Source of the DNA: Kitagawia praeruptora
Lineage: Eukaryota > Streptophyta > Magnoliopsida > Apiales > Apiaceae
DNA length: 64,000 bases
Direction: 5' to 3'
Assembly: GCA_037693485.1 (NCBI GenBank)
Contig: CM075348.1
Location: 37,008,501 to 37,072,500 of the forward strand
Part shown: positions 47,680 through 58,516 of the stretch, in pieces
Position numbering within the stretch: the first letter of the stretch is position 1
Layout of the letters: every line of letters starts with the position of its first letter
Notes under the pieces: model-generated
Database searches by the model: none
The model's input: the letters and a program-made list of their open reading frames with translations, nothing else
What the model was told of the DNA's origin: nothing
Made by a program: the position numbers and the translations under genes

Positions 47680-48320
47680 ATGGAGACATTAATAGAGCAA
47701 GATGCAACCTACAAAAACAAAAAATCCACAGGAGCAATAATTAAAGGAAGAGACTCCCTCGTTCAAGAAACAATGTATTGGTCAGCCATAGCCAGCTTTT
47801 TCATGAGTATTAAATTCAATTCTTTTGGCAGCTTGAATGATTCCAACATCATAAAAGCTGAATTTGAAAGGTGGATGGCTAAATCTGACCAAGACAAGCA
47901 AACTGCTGCTACTTAAGCCTCTCTTGAATTGTTCATGTTCAATATGCGAGGAGAAAAGAAGATGACTAATTACATACACTATAACTTCCTTATGAGTTGA
48001 CTTGTCGCGCCAGATAAAACTAACGCAAGACAAGAAAACGTTCCTTTCCTCATTCTTTGCAGGTGAGCCTGATTATGATTTGCGCACCAAAAACAATGAC
48101 ATGGCCAACTAGATGATTGACGTTGTTAGGAACGAAACCAACTCTATTGCTTTGAAACGAGCCGAGCTATAGAAAACATTAACTGTAGAGGAGTAAGCAC
48201 TCCAAGAATTAGAAGCCTCTCTTCCTCAAGAAAATGAACCAGAAACTGTTATTCCTCAGGAGAACCAAACCTTTATAAGCAGAGCTGTTAATACAAATGC
48301 TGAAGATGTTGCAACTTGAT
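47680..48320 (+). pseudogene. Antisense ORF of unknown function in Tat-like element
   Basis: Plus-strand frame opposite to the element's own transcription. METLIEQDATYKNKKSTGAI to a TAA at 47914 gives 78 codons, and the same frame continues with ASLELFMFNMRGEKK. Another frame then gives EPDYDLRTKNNDMAN and a Glu-rich tail (ALQELEASLPQENEPE) ending at 48320 with several stops. It looks like a decayed protein of roughly 210 residues. I do not recognise it. Its place next to the 3' LTR fits the extra antisense ORFs described in Tat-lineage gypsy elements. Confidence 0.45.
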
Positions 48321-48746
48321 CCTTGGAAATAGTTAGATGGGCCAACTTAGTTATCGCGCCAACCATCCGGGATAACCAAACATGTTCTTGCAATTCTCAG
48401 AATAACATGTAATAATAAAAATTTATTCCCATGGCTTATAGCATAATAAGTCTCATAAGTGAAGTATGTAATCACTAGCTTGGCGGGGTGGCATACTACC
48501 TTCCGAGACCATAACACTATTTCATCAAGTAGGTGGCTTTTGCCCCTCATTATTATTACTTCTCATCTTTTCTAAGTAAGTTACAATATAACAATCCTAT
48601 GGTTTTTAGCTCAAAGGGTATGTATCATTTAGGAGGATGTATGTATACTATCCCCGAGTGTAGAAGTAGTTCATATTGTCATCCCTTATAGGGGCATCTC
48701 ACGAAGAGGAATAAATTTAGAAGTGATTTTATCACAAATTATCCAG

Positions 48747-48975
48747 GCAAATACCTGGAGGTCTTCATCCAAGCAAACCCTTGGAGGCCTTCGACTTAGC
48801 AAATCTTTCGAGGTCTTGATCTAAGCCAACCCTTGGAGGCCTTCATCCAAGAAAACCCTTGGAGGTCTTAATCTAAGCAAATTCTTGAAGGCCTTTATCC
48901 AAGCAAACCCTTGGAGGCCTTCGACCAAGCAAACCTTTGGAGGCCTTAAACCAAGCAAACTTTTGGAGACCTTCA
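48747..48975. repeat. 26-bp tandem repeat, about nine units
   Basis: Units of the form GCAAACCCTTGGAGGCCTTC followed by RAYCAA, each with one to five changes. The core CTTGGAGGCCTTCA also appears singly in both LTRs (for example near 46850 and 51020). Confidence 0.9.
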
Positions 48976-50239
48976 ATTTTTGTAAGAAATAATTTACCAC
49001 TTCAAAGCATCTAAACATTAATTGTTTACGCTTATGAATGCCTAAAAAGAGGAGCTGGCGCTCCAAATATGTTGACGCTCCAACTATGTTGGCGTGACAA
49101 CTTAGTCAAGAAGGATTCTAGGAAAATCTCTGGCAATCCTCTTGAAGACTTCGTCAACTACACTTCCTGCGAAGATTGATAAAGGAAAAAGGTGAAGAAA
49201 CTTGAGTCACCAACACAGAAAATCCTCAACAAGAGAGTTGGTTCTTTAATGCCTAAGTTAAGATAGCCAGAAAGACAAGTTGGTGTAGTTAAAGCCAATG
49301 AAGCGATGTTCTGATTGAAAGGCTTGATTATGAAAAGTAAATAATCTGCGAAAGCCTTTGCTAGAAGAGATGTCTTGAGAGATTCGTGTATCCAAATTGA
49401 TTTTAGATGTAAAATTCCACCTGCTAGGTTCTTCCTTATTGGCGCGCCTAAAGCAGACTTGGCGCACCTACTTTGTAGTAAAAGTTGCGATTGCAGTCAC
49501 ATCCTGAAAATCCTTGGATGTTCCCTTCGTATAGCTTTTACCTTATAAGAACTTAGATAGCATGTACAAATAATAAACACATTACTTGCTTCCCTGAAGG
49601 ATATACTCCAAAAGGACCTAACAATGTTGTCACACCAACTATCTTGGAGCACCTCCTACTAACTTCTACTGACCCCGTAGGCACACATGAAGAGGTGTTA
49701 GCACGTCACAATGTATTGGAGAGCGTACTTGATACATCCTTCTATCTTGGAGCACCTCCTGCTAACTTTTACTTGATTAGCACCTTGACTTAGAATACAT
49801 CCTAAGAAAATTTGGAGGTACACTCGGAGAGAGGTTGGCACGCTAACTGATAGTTGAAGGTCCGCTTGGCGATATCAGCACATCAACACAGTCATAATGC
49901 TTCCAGAGAATATTCTAGTGGGCATGCCTTTAGAAGATTGGCGCGCTAACTAATAGGAGAAGGTTGCGGCCAAAGCTTGAATCTAGGTGTTATTTCTTTC
50001 CTTGCCTCCTTCCTTGAAGTTGTTACCCGAAACTTCAAGACTTTCCACTTACACAACCTTCTTCCTCCTTGTTTTTCGGATCTCGTTTGCTTCATATCAC
50101 CACTAGAAAGCCTTGCTTGCATGTTCGATACACCTTGCTGCTGGCATGAAGTCGTGCCTTCTTCGTTGGATCTCCACCGTGGTTGAACATCCTTCCTCCT
50201 AGATGTAGATCTTGAAACTGCCCTCCTTATAAAGTTAAT
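48976..50239. other. Internal region of Tat-like element without recognisable genes
   Basis: Contains many TTGGCGCGCC- and GTTGGCGCACC-like words (49050-49930) and no supportable coding region. Confidence 0.5.
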
Positions 50240-51498
50240 TTTTTAACGAATAAATTTGTGATTACAAAATTTAAGGTTGTATGCCAGATTTAAGATCTGT
50301 GACGGTGGTTCTTATGAATTGGGGGTTGAGATTATAAGGATTTTTTTGTGGTGGCTCGAAGAGATTTTCACTTTCAACCCCTTCAATGTTCCTACATACC
50401 CCTATATTTTTAGGAAATGAAGCCCACGTAGTTCTTGGAAAACAAGTTACCTTCGTGGGCTAGGGTTTGGTTTGAAAGCCCAAAGTCCACAAAGGCAACT
50501 CAGTTTGGACTTAGGAGAGCACACTCGATGAAGACTAGCCTAGCCCCAATGCTCAACAATTGATTAGGACTTCACGGATACAACATTAGCCGTATCTATC
50601 GGAGCTAACATAAATTGCTACCAGCTCTTTCCTTTATCAAGAGTTGCAGGGAAAACCATGACTTACTCCAAATGCATGAACGAGTCCTTATCCCCCATCC
50701 CCCGTCCCCCGATGAGGATAACCCACCAAACTAAAAGGCATGTTCTCCCAAGAGATTGTCACGCAGGATGTCCTAAAACTCCTCGATGAGGATAACCCAC
50801 CAAAATATAGAGCATGAGTCCCGAAGCATATAGACAAGAGATAATCCTAGATTCCCTGATAAGGATAACCCACCAGAATACGGAATCAGGTCTTCAACAT
50901 ATATATTAACGATCCCCCGATGAGGCTAACTCACTAGAATGCAGAATCGGGTCCAACATATAAGTAGTCGTGCCAACTCAGTTGGCATGCCAAGTGTCAA
51001 TCCAGGAAAAACCCCTGGAGGCCTTCAATAAGTCAATAACAAAAGTTAGAATGCCAATCTAGTTGGGGAGTCAATCTGATTTTGCAATAAATTTTCAGAC
51101 CAGATAAACCTCTGGAGGCCTTCAACAATAGAGTTGGCGTGCTTGATAAAATAGATATTCAACAATAAGTCTTCAACAAGCTTTCATTCCTATTTATAGA
51201 TAAATTAATGTCATATGACATGTAAGTCTTCATAGATAAATCACCCAATGATTTTGGGTTATGAGAATGTATCTTCAAAATATCATCTTCAAACTGTACT
51301 TCCATGATTATAGTAAAATATGAGCCAGGTCCAACCGAGTTGGCGCGACAATATAATTGGAGCTTCCTTAAGTTAGCCACCATCAAGCCCAACCTAGTTA
51401 GGATGTCCCATAATTATCGCAACATAATTAGGGTTAACTTAGTTAGAAATTTTTTGTAATTGATCAACGTTCTTCTTGTATAAATTTTGGATATAACA
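50240..51498 (-). repeat. 5' LTR of Tat-like element
   Basis: Minus strand starts TGTTATATCCAAAATTTATA at 51498. The left end is about 50240-50252, where similarity with 42565-42600 begins. It has the same internal order as the 3' LTR: leader text, GATGAGGATAACCC words, TGGAGGCCTTCAA words, terminal TTCTTGTATAA. Confidence 0.78.
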
Positions 51499-51549
51499 CT
51501 TGTTACTTGAGAAATAATATTAAAATCCTTAAAAATCTACTGAGGTACC

Positions 51550-51786
51550 TTAAAAATCTAGTAGTAGCTGTGGAAGAATTCTTTCAAGATGAGTTGCTTG
51601 TATTTCACCTTCAGCTTTAGCAACAGCAGCAACACGTTGAACAACTTCTGCATCAGTACAAGTGTCATTATGAGAGCATGCTAATACTATGAACTGAAGA
51701 GGAATTACTTCTCTAGGGAAAGAATTGAACCTGTGACAAAGAGCCGAAGAAGCTCACAACTCAACAACAGAGCATTTGAATTAGCT
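51550..51786 (-). CDS. MHF2: MHF2/CENP-X last two exons (partial gene)
   Basis: Two exons on the minus strand: 51786-51731 (56 nt) and 51647-51550 (98 nt, stop TAA at 51550-51552), with an 83-bp GT-AG intron. Spliced reading gives ANSNALLLSCELLRLFVT then EVVQRVAAVAKAEGEIQATH and LERILPQLLLDF. The C-terminal motif LERxLPQLLLDF is diagnostic of MHF2/CENP-X, a histone-fold protein that pairs with MHF1/CENP-S on DNA and works with FANCM in repair and crossover control. An acceptor TTTATAG precedes the first exon, so more exons lie upstream. None is seen before the SIRE-like element at 52356, so they lie beyond it, if they still exist. Gene or fragment cannot be decided here. Confidence 0.8.
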
Positions 51787-52355
51787 CTATAAACACATAT
51801 AGATGAGTTGAGAGAACTTCAGATATAATAACTAAGTTGTAGACATTGACTGATGGAACTAGGGACCTGAGAGTTGAGACACACACCTCTAATCATAGTT
51901 TATTGAACCCCTAAAATTAAACCCCTAAAATTGAACATCCCATTAATATAACAATTGAATCCTAAAATTAAACCCCTAAAATTGAACCCTAAAATTAAAC
52001 CCCTAAAATTGAACCCTAAAGTTTCACGGCTAAGCCTGTGTTCTGTTATCATTTCTTCTCCCCATCTATAATTTGTATCGAGAGAGAGAGAGAGAGAGAG
52101 AGTTAAGAGATGAAACCTCAGTCAAATTAATCTTTAATCCCAAATCGAACAGAGGTAGAGAACAGAGGTTGAGAACAGAGGTTGTAATAGCGGTGAGAGG
52201 GTGTTGAGAGTGGCGAGGGTGAGCGGCGAGGGCGAGGCTGAGAGAGGGTTATGACCTAAAATTATTGACGCGAATGAAGTTTTTTTTGTGTTTTAGTGTT
52301 AAAATTATAAATAAAAAATAAATATATATTTCTTTAACGCTATCTAAGTGATATA
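51787..52355. other. MHF2 intron or flank with short repeats
   Basis: Contains AACCCCTAAAATTGA-type repeats (51905-52022), a (GA)n run at 52081-52102, and a GA-rich patch with AGAACAGAGGTTGAGAACAG repeats (52150-52250). No exon was recognised. Confidence 0.5.
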
Positions 52356-53361
52356 TGTTATTTCCCAGTAGCACCCTTCAAGATTGTAGAAGGGGGGTTG
52401 AATACAATCTTATAAAATTCTTCCGAATTTTAAACGCAACAACACTTATAGATGGACAAATCGAAGACTAAAATATAAAGAAACAGATAATGAACAGATG
52501 CACAACACACTTAAAAATTTCAGGTGGGGTTTTTCTCGACTCCACCTGAGGGTTGTATTGAAGAAAACTTCTATGTGTAAACTAAGTACACAGCTGCGAA
52601 TACACGGCTAAAACTATTATAAGAGAACCTAATGCTTATAGCTTTTTGCTCAGTGTTTCTCTTCTCTATTTTAGCTATGCTACTCTTGAAGTATATATAT
52701 TACTCCAAGATTACAAACCCTACAAAATAAATGAATCTTTCAAGTCAAAGTATCCTGCAGGGTTGCTGCCACTCCTCGTCTCCATGTGATGCAATTTTGT
52801 CTGATTGTCTTGGACAGACCAGCCAAATTGCTTGTGAGAATAAGAAATGTTTCTTTTTCTTCTTCGTTTCCAATACTGGTTTCCATACCTCTTTTAAGTT
52901 CACCAACCCATGTGATCTGTCAGACATGTCAAGTCGCCATCAACCTCTAATCCCAAGACATTATTGATTGAAGCTTTTATCCGTTGGTGTAGACATGGAT
53001 CGATGGGTTGATTTCTGCTTGCTGGGAATACCATATCCGTTGACATAGAATCTTCATCCATTGATCACCACTTCACTTATACAGAATTACATAGCACAGC
53101 TTATATACAATTAGCTACCCTATTCTGTATATCCTTTGATAGTCAACATGACTTAGGATTTCTAGCAATTATGATATTCAACAACAAACTCAAACTTAAA
53201 TACAAGGTATGCTACAGACTTATCGATTGACAAGCTGCCTCATCAACGAATGTACATGGCTTGGGTATTCGTTGATAAGTTACAAAACTTAATCTTGTGC
53301 TCATATGTTTTTCAAAGTGTTTTATGTGTGTATATCATCAAGGACAACATAATTCCTAACA
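52356..53361 (-). repeat. 3' LTR of SIRE-like element, 1006 bp
   Basis: Minus strand starts TGTTAGGAATTATGTTGTCC after the PPT and ends GGGTGCTACTGGGAAATAACA. It includes the near-terminal TTGTATTCAACCCCCCTTCT found in many SIRE-type LTRs. It holds at least seven copies of the TATCCRTTGAT-like motif (52970-53275). Confidence 0.82.
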
Positions 53362-53379
53362 ATCTCCCCCAATTTTTTG
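53362..53379 (-). other. Polypurine tract of SIRE-like element
   Basis: Minus strand AAAAAATTGGGGGAGATTG abuts the LTR start. Confidence 0.85.
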
Positions 53380-53556
53380 ACTGATAGAACTACAGCCATA
53401 AATTAAGGACCTTGATGATAACAAAACACTTTTGCAAGGATCATGATAATCAACAAAAACATATGAATTGCACAAGCTACAAAATTTTGAAGAAATGAAC
53501 TGAGTTAAGTGATAGAATCATACTTCTACATGGGATGCTCCTCTAGTCTGAGCATA

Positions 53557-56500
53557 TCATGGCTTTCTTCCCCTTGCAGTCCTCGAACCATGGATTTTCT
53601 CTCTGTTTGCCTCAAGCTGATTTTCCAGAGATTTGTAGATGATCTTTTCTTCTGAGTGATTTGGATCTAGCATAGACATTAAGTATTGAAAGTACTCATT
53701 GCTAGCCTTTTCCAGCTGATCTTCTATCCTGAAGAATCTTCTACAATTTTGATCATCTCTGAATTCCACTATCCAGTAAGGATAAAAGTGAACCTTCTTG
53801 CCAGGTTCATATGGAATGTTCGGTGTCTTGGGCAAACCCTCCTTTGAAGTCCGGCTATTTCTCAATTCATTGGCCTTTTTGAAGATTATTCCTTTTGCTT
53901 CTGGAGTGAATCCTCCAGTTTTCTTCATTAAGGACCAAATCCTCCAGAGTTTACTGTACCCTTCTTTTAACACTTGATCTAGGGGCCAGGCTACATTGTT
54001 CCCTCCTTTATAGGTGAAAATTAACCTTCTTGGAAGCCTGGCTGTCCTTTCTGCAGCACTCACATTATCCACATCATCCAAGAAGAAATTGATGCTTGAG
54101 TATTCTTCAACATCTGCAAGATATAGCTCAGTTTTTTTCTTGGTGGCAACCTTTGCAACTTGAGGTACCTTAGTGAATTGAATTGGTCTAGCTGGTGGTT
54201 GTAACCTCCTTCTGGTTCTCCTCTTTTCAGGTGAGAGCCTGATTTTTGGAAATACCAAGTTGTTGATGTCAAAATCAAATTCCACAGGTTCTTCCTTAAC
54301 AAGTTCTAAGGTGTTGAATGCTTGAGTGTTCTGAGTTGGAGGTTTTGTAGGTTGAGATAGTACTGATTTAACTTGAACTTCTGAATCTGGGCTCAAAGGT
54401 CTCTTAGCAGGAATTTTAACCATGCTTTTCCTTTTCTTGCACGCAGACTTTGTGTTCATTTTCTTCTTCTTTTTGAATTTGGACTCTTCTTCTTCAGCCT
54501 CTTGCCTCATTTCTACTTCTAACTCTCTCACAAGCTCATCAGCTAATCTAACTTTCTTCTCAGTAGATTCTGCAGGTTTTCTTAAAATTTGACCAGCTTG
54601 AAGTAACCTTGCAGTTTCTTCAGCTTTAGCAACTGCAAAGTCAGGGTAACCTGCAGAGACACAAATTTCCACTCCCTCTCTGTAGATAAATGCTAGATTC
54701 TCTTTGAGTCCCACATCAACTTTAGCCTTCTCTTTCATTTCAACAAGATATTTGCTCATTAGCTTGAATTCATCTGGTTTTGGCATTTGAAATTCTACTC
54801 TCATGGTATTTTTACCATTTTTCTTCACAAGTGACTTCTTAGGCTTGAGCACAGGCTTAAATTCAGACAAGTAAGATGGCTCCCCTCTGGCTAGAGATCT
54901 AGGAAGTACAAAATCTGGGATTAGTACCTGTCTGATTGATGTGGTTATGGGAGGAATTTGTACTTGAGAAAACTGAGGATTAGCATCCAGCCTGGTGGCT
55001 ATAGAGTCTTCAGGTTGAATGGCTGGTTCTTCCTCACTAGACTGAATTGCTGGAGCTGTTGGAGGTAAAGTAGAATGAAGTTGCTCCCCCTCACTTGTTG
55101 ACCTCTCTTCTCCAAACTTCTCCCCCTTTTTGTTAGCATCAAGGGCTTGAGTAGTAGGCAGAGTCAACAAACTGGCAAGGAGGGCATTTTGTTTGTTGTG
55201 AGCTTCAAGAATGAGTTTTTGATTTTCAAGAATGGTGCTCATTTGAAGCTCTAATTTATCAACATTCGCAGACAGATTGTCAATTTTCTTTTCTGTTTCT
55301 GCATCTTTCTTTAGCTTCTGATTAAGCTGCTGCATTGTCCGGGATGGAAAGAGAAGCTCCAAGTCTTTGTGCTGAGATTCTAGAGCATTCTTAATTTCCA
55401 GCTTGAGTTCATCTTTGTCTACCACCCTTTGGTTGAGAAGACACTTGTGCAGTTTGAGAGTAGCCAGAAAGTTCTCTTGCACAAGTTTCGTATCAGGATC
55501 AGCATCTTGTAGAGTAGCTGCAGTCTTCCCATACTGCACTACTAGCTCAGTGTGAGCATCCTTGGAGACATAGATATGAGATACTAGCCATTCTGGTAAG
55601 TCTCCAGGTTGCTGTGAAGGCCCTTCTTCTTCACCTTCATCTGTGAATTCAGAGTCAGACTGACTCACTTCAGTAGCACTTGGAGGCAGCTTGGTAGGAG
55701 CATCTGTGGCTCTTTGCATAGATTCTGTGTGTTGTACCAAGTTCAGCTATTTCTCAGCCTCCACATTGCCCTGTTCAGCCTGAGAGTTTAGGTCAAGGAC
55801 AGGGTGAGTAAAGGTTTCAGCTCCAAGAACTGATCTATCAATGATGTTTTAAGATGTCTGTTGACAGATACTTTTTCTAGGGGCATCCTCAACCTCCATT
55901 AACTCACAAGCAATGGCTTCATCCACCCTTATAGCTCCTGTACCTGCTTTTCTCTCATATTCTCTCTCTTTTTGCATCAGGGGCTCCCCTTGGCTCACAC
56001 CTCTCACACCCTCACCTTCACCTTCTAAGGTGGAACTCTCAGTCTCTCCGTTTTCCTGGCAGGAAGAAATTGCCAGCCCCTCACTCAAATTCTCTCCTTT
56101 TGCCTGCTCACAAAGCAGTCTCTCGTTCTCTGTGAAGACACTCCCTTCCCTCAATCCTAGAAGTGTTTGAACTACAAGAGTGACTTCTACTGTGGATGCA
56201 GGGAGCACATTGACCAATGGATTTGGTGTATCCATTGATTCTGTAGTTGGAGCTACCAACGGATAATCGCTGTTAAGCATATCCATCGGTGAACAAACAC
56301 TTGTCAACGGATGAGAAATATCCATCGATGAAGTAGAAGGGATAACAGTTGATAGAGAAATTATGATAGAATCTGTGCAGAATGATTTTAAAGTAGGTGA
56401 CACATGTTCAATCATAGTTTCAGAAAGAAATGGCTGTTGGCCCAACAAATCATCTAAAAGATGATGACCAACAGGTTCTGAGTGGGGCTCCTCCCTTGGA

Positions 56501-57135
56501 TGTAAAGAGGGAGAATTTGCATGTGATGTGGAAGGCATGTCCACATCCAGAGATAGAGATGATGAATTTTGAGTTGTCTGTGTGATTTGAGATTGAGAAT
56601 TGGGCTGTGACTTCACATTTGCTGGAGCCACATCAAACTGAGTTTGAGATGGTTCAATTATAGGAGATTGAACAGTGTGTGACCCTTGTGCACCCAAAGT
56701 AACTTTAGGTTTCTTCTTTCTGATAAAGGTTTTGGTTAATGATTTTTGGATAGTGGTGTCCCTTCCCATTTTGTTCAATGTTCCTGGTTGGGAACTCTTT
56801 TCAATAACAACACCCTGTTGAGAGGATGCTGTTATGGATGTGTTTAAATCCTTTTCAACATTAACAGTCTTTTGAGAGACTGCAATGTGGCTAGGCTGGG
56901 ACACACTCACCTCTCCAACCTTATCCTTAGGGCTTCTTTGATGTTCACCCTGTCCCTCACCACTCACTTCCACCTGAACACTCCCCTCAGAGGTTATGGT
57001 AGGTTTTACAACAAGTGCTTGTTGGGAAGCACTTGAGGTTGGTTTCTTTGACTTGGATTTTGATTTAAGTTTGGTTGCTTGGGTAGAAGACTGTGGGTTC
57101 TCTGTCTCAGTCTCCATAGCAACACTCAATGGCAA
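53557..57135 (-). pseudogene. Extra ORF in the env position of SIRE-like element, two in-frame stops
   Basis: One frame from 57135 to 53557 (1,193 codons) is broken only by a TAA at 55849-55851 and a TAG near 55747; the 35 codons between the stops stay in frame. The N-terminal 430 residues are Ser/Thr/Gln-rich and look disordered, with basic KSKSKSKKP and RKKKP patches. The C-terminal 727 residues contain a predicted coiled coil (KIDNLSANVDKLELQMSTIL), Lys-rich stretches (KFKKKKKMNTK) resembling nuclear localisation signals, and a compact ending with HFYPYWIVEFRDDQNCRRFF. No signal peptide or membrane helix is seen, so an envelope role is unsupported. SIRE elements are known for ORFs at this position; the function is unknown. 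Confidence 0.75.
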
Positions 57136-57537
57136 AGAACCTTGATATTGAGTAGTAGGAAGAGGGTTAGAAATTGTTACCTCAATCTGAAAGTATCCTG
57201 ATTGAATAGTGTTTTCTTGAGATCATTTAAATCAAGCATAAGAAAGCTTGGCATTATGAGATATTCAGTAATATGTGAACAATTCTTCTTTGGCACTGCT
57301 AAATCATGATCACACTTTGAAGGTTCATGTTAAAATATTTCAATTATGCAATTAGCAAGTTTAATCAAGTGAAACACATAACAACAATATCACATTTGAT
57401 AACAATAACAAGTAATGAACACAAGAAATGAGGCACATAAATTTCATTAATGATTGACAAACTTAAGAGCAAACTTTTTCTTTTAAAGACAAAATACAGA
57501 AATCCTAAGAACTAGAAGGGTCCTAGATCTTCTGCTT
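57136..57537 (-). other. Spacer between the two extra ORFs
   Basis: AT-rich, with no ORF or repeat recognised. Confidence 0.5.
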
Positions 57538-57843
57538 CTACTGGGCTGCTTCACTCCGGCGATGAAAGATTCTGGACATAGTCACAGCTAGTCCAATGAT
57601 ACGCTCTTGTTCAGCCAAAGCACGACGCCTCTCCCTTTCTCGTTCTTCTTCAATGATCTCTTACTCCATGACGTAACTCATTAGTAAATAGGACATCTCC
57701 ATTTCCATTTCGAAGTTGAACTTCTTGAGGATCACATCAGGAATGTCATTAACTGGATAAGTGGAACCTTCAACCACAATGACGAAGTCTTGATAGTTGA
57801 AGTACACTCCCTCGATGAATTTGGAGTACATGATGAGGGCCAT
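57538..57843 (-). pseudogene. Small extra ORF, 101 codons, one in-frame stop
   Basis: ATG at 57843 reads MALIMYSKFIEGVYFNYQ, then VVEGSTYPVNDIPDVILKKF. A TAA at 57661-57663 replaces one codon, and the frame then continues with EERERERRRALAEQERIIGL to the stop at 57538. The second half is a strongly charged helix, likely coiled coil. It lies between pol and the large extra ORF, on the element's coding strand. I do not recognise the family. Confidence 0.55.
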
Positions 57844-58516
57844 TGAAGAGATAGATAACTGAAGTAGAATTAAGAAAGTAGATTTGTAGAGAGGGCAAGA
57901 GATTGGAGGTGAAGAGATTGTACCTGCTGCTGAGTATATATATAAATATGAGTGATTTTGGAATATGAACCGACGAAGAGACACGACTATTAATACCAGT
58001 TACGGATGCATGCAATGCTAGGCTATACCAACAGTCTCTCTCTTAGATTCCCTAGAAAGTGTCATGATTAAGCCTATTTATCATGATAATAGTAATACTC
58101 AAGAATCAAGATATCGTCTCTAGGAAATCAATTAGCACAAATAGCACATAAGCATGCAATCACACATATCAAGACAAATATTCGGTCATGAAATGGTAAA
58201 AATGATTTGACAGCTCAGACAAGTCCAAAGAAAAAACAAATAAATTACCCGGTGGATAAAAGAGTAAATTCTCGAGAAACGAGTTTCCCGTTGATATGTA
58301 TTATTGAGATAATACATACAAAGAAAACTAAATATCCACCGAATAAATAAAAGTAAAAATAAAATCCAGATATTATTTGAATCATCAACGGATATTCGAC
58401 ATATCCGTCGATGGATAAATTCTGACTTAAACAGAATTTCGTACCTTTTCTTTGTAAAAGAAAAATTCAAACTAATTTTTGGCTGCTTATTCAACCTTGC
58501 AAATATCTCAAATAAA
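57844..58516 (-). other. Non-coding segment after pol
   Basis: No gene seen. It contains ATCAACGGATATTCG and ATCCGTCGATGG (58384-58412), two of the dispersed motifs. Confidence 0.55.

Larger units (their letters stand above)
42565..51498 (-). mobile_element. Coding-poor Tat-like LTR retrotransposon
   Basis: Two LTRs of about 1.26-1.3 kb share extended similarity: 42565-42651 plus 46050-47254, and about 50240-51498. A PPT on the minus strand (GGCTTGGGGGTAGT at 47255-47271) shows minus orientation, with the 3' LTR on the left. The 3 kb internal region has no recognisable gag or pol, so it is a deleted or LARD-like copy. The LTRs have several scattered differences and indels, so it is older than the gag-only element. 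It ends 51 bp from the MHF2 stop codon. The PBS was not identified. Assignment to Tat rests on PPT wording and the position of an antisense ORF. Confidence 0.7.

Noticed and set aside
48747..48975. CRISPR-like array
   Set aside because: The 26-bp units are contiguous and degenerate with no unique spacers, and the DNA is plant.
42565..51503. Target-site duplication for the Tat-like element
   Set aside because: The right flank CTTGT has no match at the left border, so no duplication is claimed.
51905..52022. Interstitial telomere repeat (CCCTAAA)
   Set aside because: Units read CCCCTAAAATTRA with irregular spacing, not a TTTAGGG array.
53557..57135. Retroviral envelope gene in the SIRE-like element
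   Set aside because: The position fits, but no signal peptide, membrane helix or cleavage motif is visible; the content is disordered, coiled-coil and basic.
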